A DNA stretch of 64,000 nucleotides from assembly GCF_014905175.1 (NCBI RefSeq), contig NC_057791.1, positions 16,744,177 through 16,808,176 on the forward strand. Direction: 5' to 3'. The notes under the pieces were generated by a model. The model was not told the origin of the DNA. It searched no databases and saw only the letters and a list, made by a program, of their open reading frames with translations. Position 1 is the stretch's first letter, and every line of letters begins with the position of its first letter. The position numbers and the translations under genes were made by a program. This stretch comes from Aphidius gifuensis (taxonomy: Eukaryota > Arthropoda > Insecta > Hymenoptera > Braconidae). Below, in pieces: positions 48,901-59,681 of this stretch.

Positions 48901-51900
48901 TTTAATAAAAAAAAAATAACGAGGATAGCTCAACTCTGCCATAGACAAAAAAATTAAAAACACTTAAAATCATTGACAAAAAAATTAAAAACCCTTAAAA
49001 TCCGCTCCTAATCTTTTGACAAAAAATTACATTTTTTCTAAGTTTGTCTAGGTCATAGACAATCAGTTAAAAAAATAACGAGGATAGCTCAACTCTGCCA
49101 TAGACAAAAAAATTAAAAACACTTAAAATCATTGACAAAAAAATTAAAAACCCTTAAAATCCGCTCCCTACCCTCTTTTGACGGTTTCAAAAATTCACAT
49201 TTTTTTTTCTAAGTTTGTCTAGGTCATAGACAATCAGTTAAAGAAAAAATTTCAAGGATAGCTCAACTCTGCCATAGACAAAAAAATTAAAAACAATTAA
49301 AATCATTGACAAAAGAATTAAGAACCTTTGAAATCCACTCTCTACCCTCTTTTGACGGTTTCAAAAATTCCCATTTTTTTTTCTAGACTTGCTGGGGTTC
49401 TATAAAATTTAATAAAAAAAAAATTTCAAGGATAGCTCTCATTTCCATCATACAAAAAATGAAAACAGCTAAAATCCACTCAACCCTTTGACGGTTTAAA
49501 ATTCCCATTTTCCTAGACTTGCTGGGGTTCTACAAAATTTATTAAAAAAAAATTTACGATAGCTCATTTTAAAATTTACTATTATTAATTATCGAGGAAA
49601 TTTCGTATCGTCTCTGCCATATCGACATAAAAATTATATCGTCTATCGTGATTATCGTATCGTACCGTATCGTGATTATCGTCTATCGCGGCAACATTAA
49701 AAATTTGATGTTATCAAATTCAAAATTTTATTATGATAAATCTATTTTTTATTTTTTGTGTAATCATAATATATATATTCTTTCTTTATGTAACACAGGC
49801 TTATTTAAATTCCAATTCTAATGTTTTATTTGAAATTCACATGTCGTCTATGAAGGATGAATATCGTTTTCGAAAAATTTAGATAAATATGGATACTTGT
49901 TTGAGGTGATTTTGTCACCAGGTATCGTAGATGCACTTTGTCATTCTTATAACAATATTCCTGATCGACTAAAAAAATAACATCTTGTTTTTTTTTTTAT
50001 ACACAAGTGTCACTTGCTGATGAAAACACTGATGCATCATAAAGTACAGTTAGTCATTTTCCAAAACCATGTTATACAAAAGTCTAGATAAATATCTTAA
50101 ATATCAAAAAACAATAAAAATAATAAATGTTGATATACTTTCAAAACTATACAATTAAAAAAAAATAGAAAAAATCAAGACAAAAATCTGTCATACTAAA
50201 ATATTTTCAATTTACCCCAAGTTGCAAATATTTTTCATTTCATTTTGTCTTTGAGGAAGAACAAGCAGTGGCATTTTCACGTTTATTTGCTCGTTTCACT
50301 TTTCAACCAAAGACCCTCTGCTGTATATTTCATTTTTTTTTTCTTTTTATCACACGCCTTTTCCATCAGAACAGCCGTTTCTTTACCAATCCCTCCACCA
50401 CCATATCGAGTGTTAAAATAAAAAATACAATGACATAGGGGAGAAAAAAAAAAAAATTATTTGACATATCAAATGTCACTTGTGTGTATTCATTTTTATT
50501 GATTATTATTTTATTATGATTATTATTTATTTTTGAATTTAATATCAGCAATCAGTTGTCCTCAATTTTGTTTATCCAAAAAAAAAAAAAAAATATATTT
50601 ATTTTTTAATAAAACCGAGGGGTTGTTGTATGGTCATGGTGTCACTTTTTTTTTTTCTAATTTTATATATTTTTGTTTATAGCTGTTGTCGTCATGTGCA
50701 CTCATGTGTAGTGACAATATTTATGACTTGACAATGACCATAATTGTGTCACAAAATCAGGCGATAAAAAAACCCTTCGAATATAAATATAAAAACACCT
50801 GGATGTAAAATAAAATAAAAATTATATCTCGTTTATTTTTAATTTTAAAAATTAATATATTATTTAGCTTGAGGGTAGTGGATAAGCTTAGGGTTGAGTT
50901 ATGAAACTAAAAAGGTAGAATATCACTTGGGATGGTACGTTTTCAAAGAACGGTCTTTTTGATGGAGGTGGCATTGAGCGATCATCTCATCTTGCCACGC
51001 AAAGTTAGATGAGGAAATTTGTCGTCGCGATAGCTTTGCTGATAGTTTGCCAACTCACGTATATATACATTACCAGCAAAGTACAAGGTATTTCAATCTA
51101 TATATATAACACACCATGAATACAAAAGGGATGTTACTTTGGCATTTTTCTATTAGACTGTCTACATCACCTGATGAATCTTATTTTTACTTTTATACAG
51201 CTTTTTTTTTTTTGTCTTCTTTTTTATTCATCAATAAATCGACATGTACAGCTATCATTCAACTTTCACCTTCCAACACTCTTGATAAAAAGTACAGTAG
51301 AATAATAATAAAAATAATTATTATAGAGTCAATCATCATCATTTTCTTTTTTTTTTCTTTACATGTCCCACAAGGGAATAATATTCGCGCAAAACGCTAC
51401 CACGCACTTACGAGCCAAGTTCATCGACTCACTTTGGTATATACACTCACCCTCTTGGGAATAAATAAATAAATAATAATCGACTTTTATTTTTCATGAA
51501 AGTCGACGTTCAATAAATGATAGGTGCTTTTATAATATTTTTTTTTTTAACATCAAGTATAAATTAATAAATAAAAATTCAAAAATCAAGATATCAAATT
51601 ATGAATATTTTTTTTTCAATCAACTATTAAATAGTTAATTAAATAAAAATAATATAAAAATTAATTTTATGCCATATATTTTATTTATTTATTTTTAATT
51701 TATACTTAAAAATTTTTGATTTATTTATTTTTTTAACTTAAAAACTTGTTTTGTTAATGAATTTTTTAAATTTAATTTTCTATTTTATTTTTATTATTTT
51801 TAATAATAATATTTAAATAATTATATCATTAGGATAATTGTTTTTTTTTTTTTATTTAAGTGATGTATTAGTGACTTGTATAAAGAAGAGGTGAAAAAAT

Positions 51901-54900
51901 AAAAAAAGTGAATGATCCTCTTGAAGGCGTTGCCGCATTGCTGCATCTAATTATACGCTCGTCTCGTTGGGTTTTCAGGCAAAAGAGAATAGGTTAACCA
52001 CCCGTAAATGCTTGAAGAATATTTCAGGTGAATATATATATGTATTAGTGAATATTTTGCTTGGTTTGAGATATCGTTTTGAATTTTGAAATAGTGAATT
52101 CATATTAGAGTAGGAGTTTTGTTGAGTAGAAAATTCACACGACGAAGAAGGATCAGACAAGCTCATTTATCAAAGAGAGGATTTAAGATGTCTCTCTAAT
52201 GTCTCGTACGATGAATTTATCGGTTTTATAATTAACCACAAGTTTAACAATATTTTTAAACAACTGATTTATCATTTTACATTTACTATAATTGTTTTTT
52301 TTTTTTTTAAATATTTTTTTCACTTTACAAGTTGGTATACATCAACGGACATTTAAAAAGAAAATAAAATTTATTTTTCTTTTTTTAAATCTACCGTTTA
52401 ATTTCCGATTTCATGAAAGTAATCCCAGGACTTTGTAGTTTCCAATTACAATTTCAATCCCCTGTGAAAACCGCGATAATTATTTTCCTCGTTCTGGCTC
52501 TGTTCGCATTTTTCTATTATTTTTTTTTCGATTCTTTGTCTTTTGTTCGATGCCAAACTTTTATTTTATTTTTATACACATAATTTTTCAGGGTGATCTA
52601 AAGCTAAATGAAACTCAATCCAAAAAAAAAAAAGAATGCACATCCCTACAACAATAATAATATAGATTTTCTTTCTCATAAACTTTGATTTTGCTAAAAG
52701 AAAAACCCCAATGACAGCCATTTAAAATTAATTTAAATATATTCAAATATCAAATTAAATTGCTCTATACATTTATAAATATTTGTAAACAATTTTTAGA
52801 TAATTTTATCAATAATTTATTAATTATGATATACACAAGTTAGTTTACTGTACATCAAACGTTGTTTAAATTACTTGTAAATCACTGCTAACTCAGTCAG
52901 TTGTAAATAAATTGTAGCTTCATTAAAGACATATCAACATACACAAATTTAAATCATGCTGTATATTGCTATTTAGTTTATATCCATCATAGCAAATGAT
53001 GAAGAGCTCAAATTATGTTGAGGATAACAGGAGTGAATGTGATATACAAGTAAATCTTGAAATGTACGTTGATAATTTTCATGTAATTCAAGAGGGAATG
53101 TATGATCGTCATAGCAACCCACATGTACACTTCAAACCCTTCTTAGTCTCTCACAAAATCTACATTGAAATTATCTTAAATTTACTAAAATTTTATCATT
53201 ATATTTTGGATTTTATTATCATACTAAAAAACACAAGTAACAAGTTGACTTGCCAGTTGAATTCATAATGTTACAACTACCACATGTGTTTGCATTGTAA
53301 CAAAACAATTCACCTGGTTATCTATATGATAAAATTAGTTTATATATATAATATATTTGAGAGTTTATAATTTCCATTTTCCCAAAACAACAATATATAC
53401 AACACCCAATCATTTGGCCATTGTGTAATTACACAGTCTAGTGACAAAAGTTTTCCACTTAACTATATACATAAACAAACATATACAAATGTACATTGGA
53501 CTTTGATCCCAAAACAGTAACCTCTATCTCAAGCTTATTTTATGCTATGTGGTCTCAATGAGAGAAACAAGATTTCTACCTTTGTCTATAAACACACACC
53601 TTGTTTATATTTGTTTGTATTTTCAAGCTAACACAAATATTTTGTGAGTAGCTTGCACAAAATAACATGAAATTAATTTGTTTGTTTGTTATCTTTTCAG
53701 AGATAATAAAATATATTATTATTTTATTATTAATATTATATTGTAGATAAAAATGTATTTAATTAATTTTTTTTTTTTGATTTAATTTAGCTTGCTTTGT
53801 TTGATATTTATTTGTTTATTGATGAAATTAATTATTTTATTTAATAGTTATATACTTGGATAAACATGTCATGCATGTAGCTATAAATATCGTGTAATTA
53901 ATTGCTTTTACGTGTTTCTCATAAGCTTTATATCTTGTTGGATTGAGCAATAAAATATAGAAACCTGGATTAAAAGATTACGATGTCCGATATTGAATAG
54001 TTGAGATCGTAAGTCTCTGGACGTCTTTTACGGGACTTTTGCAACCCTTTACGTGACTCAACAATTTTTTTATCAAAACTTTGATACTTTTATCCCTTAA
54101 ATTTTTTATGTATATATTTTTTTTTGTTCACCTATATACCCTTTGTAGAAATAACGAAAATTTGTTGATTCAGTAATTTTTTTTTCACCTTTATTATTTC
54201 AAAACAAATTGGACAAATATTTAATATAAAAAAATAATTTCCGTTCATTTTTTATCAATTAAATGAACTGCTCATTCTTTAATAAACAAACATGAAATTA
54301 TTTAAATTTTTTATTTATTTATTTGCTTGTTTTTTTATTGTGGCGAACCTACAGGAATTTCTGAATAAATGAATGAATGAATGTTTCTATTTTTTTTTTT
54401 TTGTGGTAGTCTTTTTTTTTATATATATTTTTTTTTTTTTTGTATGTGGGGTTTCCATTAATGTAGCTGATGGACGAGTAACATGTGAAAGTACATCAAC
54501 CCAACGAATCGACAATAAGAGTTTAACAAAAAAAAAAAAAAAAATAGTAAAATAAACAGAGTAAGTTTTCCGTTGACAGCGGTTAATTGATTTTCGAAAA
54601 GACAATAGACAATAATCACGAACGATTTTGAAAAAAATATATAATACACAAATAAACCCTAATTGACCCGAAAAAAAATCAATTAACATTGTATATTATT
54701 TTAATTTTAAATCAACAATCATCCGAGTTAGTAATTTATACAAAAAAAAAAAAAGCTCTCGTCAGATTTAAAATATAAATAAATAAATTATTGAATAAAT
54801 ATAAAATTAATATAAATAAATAGCTGAAAAAGAAAAAGTTTTCAATTTATAAATAATGATAATTCAAAAGTAAATAAAAAAAAAAAAGCTCATTGCTTAT

Positions 54901-57900
54901 CACAAATTTTGCACGAGAGAGAATAATAATTGAAGTATATGCTGAATATTCACGTATTAATACACTCAGTGCTTATGGATTGAACAAAGCCTTGAAAATC
55001 AGTTGTGTATATGCAAGCGTAAATTTTGTTTGTATGTATTTAAATTAAAATCAAAAAGGGTGTGGCATTACTATCTCACTTTATTTTTCTCTTTTTTTTG
55101 CACAAAGTCTGTTGGCTCGGGGACAGATAGACACAACGCAATAATATTGTATATGTATAGTTGACCTGGACTTTATAAAAATGAAAAAATAAAAATAATA
55201 AAAATTTATATACTTAGGGATGAAAGTAAATGTAGCGTCAGACAGACGAGGCAATTTGAAAAAACTACACAGATAAAAAAATATTAACAATTGGTTTACG
55301 GTAAATTTTTGTATAAATTTTATCTAGTTTTTTGTTGTTATTAATAACAAAGTAGAATAATGATAATAATATTTAATAATTTGATTAATTTAATACAAAT
55401 AATATGACTATTTATTCAACCAATAATAATTATTTAATATTGAAATTGTTTTTTGAATTATTATCACGTAGAATTTTTTCAACACGTTTGTATTATTGAG
55501 ACTCACGTGTTCAATGACAGTCTACATATATTTATATTTTTTAAATAATTAAAAAAACATTTGTCTTTATTTTTAAATATAATTTTCCAAATATTATATT
55601 ATTATTTATTTTTTTTTTAATATGAAGTAAACTATTAATTGATTTATTCAAATTTTCAGTTTAGATTTTTAGTTATTTCTATTTATTTATTTTTTTTTCT
55701 CACGACAACTGTCACCAAATGTGTGACATACAAATATAAGGGTAAAAACAACCCTTATGTATTTCACAAGTACAACCATGCTAATATTAAAATTGTTAAA
55801 ACGTGCTCATTAAAATAAGCCCCGACAATTCATCCACACTTGAGATTTTTTTTTACATCTCAAGTGAGGATAAAATAAAACTACAACTGTATAATATCAT
55901 TTTCATTTAAACACTCATATAAAAATATACTCTGTGATTTTGTTTTTTTTTTTTACAACAAAAATATCATTTATTTTTAGTATTAAAAAAAATATTTACA
56001 TTTGATCCTGTATGAGGGTGTGTAAATTTGAAATAATGTATATGAAAATATTTCGAGAGCAAGATTTAGATTAAAAAATACATAATTTATAATAACTTTG
56101 TTATTTGATATGAAATAATATTTTACACAAACTACAAACATTGTTATATTTTTTGAAATAAATTTTTGTTTATTTAATCCATATTAATGTGCAAATTTAC
56201 ATACATGAGAAATTTGTAAAATTGGTAGTTTATTAATTGCTCAATAAATTTAAAATATATACTGATAATTATTGTATGTTTAATAAGCAATTAAAAAAAA
56301 ATAATTAATCAATATTATTAACTTTATTAAAAATTAAAAATAATAATTTTAACGTGTTCGTTAAATAATTAAATACATCATAAGTCAATTAAATATTTAA
56401 ATCACTCAAATCAATTTTTATTAAATTTAAAAAGCTATTGGCTTATTTTTTAATAATTAATTTAATTTGTTTATAATAAAAGTTGTTTAATTTTAATACA
56501 ATCAAAAGCTAAAATGTCTCTGTAAGTTTTTATATTTTTATCTAAAAAAATAAAAATAAATAAAAGTTTATTACAAGTTGAGGTTACAATTGCCACTTTG
56601 GGGAAAATGTCTCCCAGGAATTTGACACAATCAACGAATAAAACATCCCTTATTTTATAAACTCAATATAATTCATAAAAAAAAAAAAATCTTTTAAAAA
56701 CTTTATTATTATTTTTTTTATTGTAAAATCATTCTGATAAAAATTCCAAACGTTCCAATCTCTTGCTCGTTTATGTCAAAGACGATTCGATTTAATTTCT
56801 GTCTAACCGTGAAATATATCCTTCAAGGGGCAGTAAAAGAAAATGAGGGGGTGAAAATGCCTCAACTATATTGTATCCCATCTACCACATTGAAGACCAC
56901 TGCAAAAAAAAAAGATACCCCATGAAAAAGTTGGTCCTGTCTGTGAATCAAATCAAAGCGTAAACTCGTAACTTTCATTTGAAAAATATTCCGAAAAAGA
57001 AAAAACAAAATTAAAAAAAATAAACTAAAAAGACATCAGTGAAAAAGCCAATAGCATACAGTGCAGTATATATATTGGATACTCGTCTCGTCGTACTTTC
57101 AGTTGATTTTTTTTTTTTTTTTGTCAAACACTGTGGAGAAACTAAAAGACCCTTTTGCCCTTGTCAACTAGATTTTTTACGTATTTAATTTTTTTATTTT
57201 CCATTCCCTTATAACCGCACAACATCAACCACTGTCTAACTGGAATAAAATTTTATCTCATTGGTCAGTTTATTATTTTATATTTTATTTTTAAAATTAC
57301 TTTTTAAAATTACATTAAAACATTATCCTACTGGGAAATTTATAAACTAAAAATAAATTAAAAATAAACAAAACAAACAACTTGACATAAAACAAAAAAT
57401 TTAAATTAATTAATACAGGTATTAATTATTAACTCAAGTTTAATATTATTAAATATCTAAGTACGATAATTATAATAATAATAATAATAATATTTAAAAG
57501 TGCAGTGAATAAAAGTTGGCACACAGGGGGTTTTAAAAGTTAACCCTTTCCTTATTGGGCATTTATACAAAGTATAATGAAGAGCAGGGGATGATTTGAT
57601 TTTGGTGGGGATAGGATAAGTTAAAAGGTTGTACGATGTTAACCAAAAGTGGAGTGCAGTTAAAAGGTCGAGAGGTCGATTTTGCCAGTAAAAGTTGAAG
57701 CTGAGTCTTTCGGATAAATTGAAGCTCGTTGAGTAAATATTTTTATGCTATTATATACAATAAAAATAAAAAAACTAAGAGTGGATATTAAGTAAACTCT
57801 TTTGCTGATGTAAAAAAATAAAATGGCTATGTGCTTTACCACAATCAATCGATAATTTCCTCATCTAATCACGCAAAAGTGTATTTTATTTTTTTATTTT

Positions 57901-59681
57901 TTTATATAGCCATTTTTTTTATAATTTAATAATTGAATTTTTCTGCTTTAATATGTATCTAGACATTAATAAGATTATTTATTTTATTATCATCTTGATT
58001 ACTACTGCAGCATGTTAAAATAGAAAAAATAAAAAAAGCAATATATTTTAGCTTGCTTGTGAATTTCACAGAATTGTGGTAACCCAAGGATTTGATAATA
58101 AATTCAAGGCGCACTCGACACACTTATCGATCGAACATTTATTTAACTATTTAAATTTTAGATATATTATTGAGAAAATTTTGTTAATCGAATATTTGAC
58201 AATCACATACATATACAATATAAATTAATCAAACCACCGGTAATTGAATATTGTTAAATTGATTAAATTTCATTAAATTCAATCTACAATTTTTTTTTTT
58301 TATATTATTATTATATTTATGATGAAAACTTTAAATTGAATGTTAAAATATTATTAAAATATTTACTTTGAATAATGAAATTATAATTTCATTATTAAAA
58401 TTCATTTTTAAATTTTAATTGTTGCTGTTATTTAAATGTTTTTAGTTTATAAACTTTTTTTATTTTTTCTTGTTCTCATTAGGGTTTAATTTTTCTTTTT
58501 TGTTTTTTAATATTTTAAATAAAATAATACGTTATTTTAATGTTAAAACACACGAATGCAGAAAGCCTATTATTTATTTCACATCGTAAAAATTGTGGCA
58601 TGTTATACTGCCATACATGATTTTTATTTTATTCCCAGTTTTTTTTTATTTTGAAATACTTTTTTTTGATCTTCAATTTTTGTGGTTCAATTGGTATGGC
58701 TTTTGTCTTGTATGAAAATGGGTTTTTCATAGAAAAAGTAGATGTGAAACAAGCCTTGATAGTGTATCGCAAATATAAAATAAAAAAAAATACAAAAATA
58801 TACCTGAAATATATAACACCAATATCGTAAAGTTCAAACGACATAACTATACTTTTCTTACTTCAGGTAAATTGTATTTTTCACATTGTTCTAGCAAAAA
58901 AAATATTTTTATATATCGTAACCAAAAGCATGTATTACTCATTCCATTTTCCCCTTCAACTTCAATATAACCTTTGAAACATTATTTTTTTTATTCATTC
59001 ATATTATTTTCTTTTTTTTTATGCAAATGTATTTCTTATATAAATTTTTTTTTACTATTTTTTTATGTCCCACAGTGTGATAGAATAAATGATCTGTCAC
59101 GTTTTTTTTTTGTTAAATATTTTATATTTTTATTTTGCAGAATAATATTTTATAATGTCTCTAAAAATAAAAAATAAGTTAAATTAAAAAAAAAATAAAA
59201 ACGTACAATAAAAAGTGCAATATAAAAATTAAAAAAAAATATATAAAAAAATTACAGGTTTAAATTTTATTTGTGTTAATTTATTTGACAAATTTGAGTT
59301 GTTTTTTTTTTTAAAAATGAACTTCTTGTACTGATAAAAAAAAAAAATTTACCAACACAATTAATGAGAGTAAATGAATTTTAATTTTAAATTTAATATT
59401 TTTTATTTTTTAGTTATCATATTCGATGGATTTGGACTACGACGTTGTGGGTTTACAAGGAGGTAACGCAGAAGCTGTTGCATTATTACGACCACGAGTA
59501 AATGTTTCAGCAAAGGGTGAAGTACCAACAACACTTGAGGTATTCAGAATTAGAATACCATGTTCGGGTCTTATTTCTGCTGAAATACCAATTACTTTGA
59601 GGATTAATGTAACAGCACCACTTGGCACCAGAAATAATGACACAACATTGATATTAAAAAGAAATAAAATATGTCTCAAAG
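27803..59681 (+). CDS. RYK/Derailed-type Wnt receptor pseudokinase, N-terminal part (signal peptide + WIF domain)
   Basis: Single-pass receptor that binds Wnt5-class ligands through its WIF domain and steers axons and muscle attachment in insects (drl, Drl-2, dnt; family knowledge). Three coding exons are visible: 27803-27926, 42518-42645 and 59414-59681, with phases 1, 0 and 1 in agreement, 173 codons plus one base. Residues 1-26 form a signal peptide (hydrophobic core about 9-21). The WIF domain covers about 27-173: YLNIFISPSQVMKLMG, then LEAELYYVREGIVNAYAMGF, VPVPANI, LEFTWQSLAGYP, and in exon 3 EVPTTLEVFRIRIPCSG and LILKRNKICLKG. Cys134 and Cys171 match the conserved WIF disulfide pair. 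Sequons lie at Asn114, Asn149 and Asn159. The transmembrane and kinase-like parts must lie to the right of the window. I cannot tell drl from dnt or Drl-2 from the WIF part alone. Confidence 0.93.
27927..39429. other. RYK-type receptor intron 1, 5' portion
   Basis: About 11.5 kb of AT-rich intron. A short direct repeat (copies of AATGAAAATTTTTACACAT) lies at about 28655-28720. GC-raised patches are at 30560-30740, 30960-31170, 31620-31860, 33830-34110, 34620-34770 and 39000-39250. These may be intronic enhancers or nested exons; none shows a recognisable protein domain. Nothing else is supported. Confidence 0.45.
39430..40620. mobile_element. foldback-type repeat element with tandem ~143-bp units
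   Basis: Units with the order TTAGGAAAAAA, ATTATAATTTTTGAAATGG, a G-rich TCAAAAGGGGGTAGG segment, and TTAACTATGATGGGGTTGAG recur with the AGGAAAA/AGAAAA mark at 39593, 39736, 39879 and 40022, a spacing of 143 each time. Near 40120-40140 the order reverses, and the same units run as reverse complement to about 40385. The outer ends also match each other inverted: GACGCTGAAGCTA at about 39455-39467 and TAGCTTCAGCGCC at about 40603-40615. The whole is thus a large hairpin-forming element within receptor intron 1. No transposase frame is visible, so it is non-autonomous. Confidence 0.7.
40621..42517. promoter_or_regulatory. RYK-type receptor intron 1, 3' portion with GC-raised candidate enhancer
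   Basis: About 40850-41340 is clearly less AT-rich than the surroundings. It includes an inverted pair of POU/homeodomain-like octamers, ATGCTAAT (40995-41002) and ATTAGCAT (41011-41018), separated by 8 bases. The position, about 1.5 kb before a WIF exon in a long intron, fits an enhancer. Open frames in 41635-42422 are hydrophobic low-complexity translations without domains. Confidence 0.3.
42518..42645 (+). CDS. RYK-type receptor exon 2: central WIF domain
   Basis: The acceptor GTTTCAG (42511-42517) and donor CCG|GTAAGT bound 128 bases encoding residues 42-84. It reads LEAELYYVREGIVNAYAMGF, then VVPVPANIADLEFTWQSLAG and YP, the most conserved block of RYK-family WIF domains (AELYYVR, VVPVPANI, FTWQS). 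The phase is 1 in and 0 out. Confidence 0.95.
42646..48458. other. RYK-type receptor intron 2, 5' portion
   Basis: AT-rich intron with GC-raised patches at about 42720-43060, 43560-43960, 45770-46280 and 47990-48300. The 43580-43918 open frame (112 codons) has a fairly ordinary residue mix but no domain I recognise. An X-box-like GTCACC-AA-GGAAAC lies at 43747-43760. No other feature is supported. Confidence 0.4.
48520..48878. mobile_element. 359-bp inverted-repeat (MITE-like) element
   Basis: The left arm starts GCTTTTATATATTTTT, then GCAATGTTTTGCCACC, TTAATATTAAGTTAACAC and AACTTCTTTAATAATTAACT. It is matched in reverse complement by the right arm ending at 48878 (ACATTGC, GGTCGCAAAACATTGC, TTAATATTAAG, AAGAAGTTGTGTTAAC). 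The centre at about 48690 is an A/T palindrome. No coding capacity. A degenerate related unit seems to precede it at about 48459-48520 (TAGCACAC, AATGGGCATAAA, AAAATTTTATGC). Confidence 0.7.
48890..49570. repeat. second tandem array of the foldback repeat family
   Basis: The mark GATAGCTCAACTCTGCCATAG or its variants begins at 48924, 49083, 49257, 49431 and 49558 (spacings 159, 174, 174, 127). It lies between AATAAAAAAAAATTTCAAGG-like and AAATCCGCTCCCTACC-like segments. These match the reverse-orientation half of the element at 39.43-40.62 kb (GGATAGCTCAACCCCATCAT, TTTGACCATTTCAAAAATTC). The last unit is degraded. It directly follows the inverted-repeat element at 48520-48878. Confidence 0.75.
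49600..49692. repeat. degenerate TATCG/ATCGT-rich repeat
   Basis: ATCG occurs many times within about 90 bases (TTTCGTATCGTCTCTGCC, ATATCGTCTATCGTGATT, ATCGTATCGTACCGTATCG, TGATTATCGTCTATCGCGG). This forms an imperfect simple repeat rich in CG dinucleotides, out of keeping with the AT-rich intron. It begins just after the degraded last unit of the array at 48.9-49.57 kb. Confidence 0.6.
49700..59413. other. RYK-type receptor intron 2, 3' portion
   Basis: About 9.7 kb of AT-rich intron with an (AAT)n run at about 57470-57492. GC-raised patches lie at 50900-51090, 52900-53140, 53270-53600, 56740-56970 and 57540-57720. No exon, RNA gene or recognisable element can be supported. Several open frames through poly-T (for example 51116-51472 and 54373-54689) are composition artefacts. 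Confidence 0.45.
59414..59681 (+). CDS. RYK-type receptor exon 3: C-terminal WIF domain
   Basis: The acceptor TTTTTTAG (59406-59413) and donor AAAG|GTAAGT enclose 268 bases encoding residues 85-173. It starts LSYSMDLDYDVVGLQGG and contains RPRVNVSAKGEVPTTLEVFR, IRIPCSG, then RINVTAPLG and LILKRNKICLKG. Cys134 and Cys171 fit the WIF disulfide. NVS, NVT and NDT are N-glycosylation sequons. The exon ends in phase 1, so the gene continues to the right. Confidence 0.95.

Noticed and set aside
51034..51081. CTTTGCTG...CAGCAAAG stem considered as a microRNA precursor
   Set aside because: Only about 8-10 paired bases around a 32-base loop; too short for a pre-miRNA stem and no known mature sequence recognised.
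51116..51472. 118-codon plus-strand open frame
   Set aside because: Runs through poly-T tracts giving Phe runs; no recognisable domain or codon signal.
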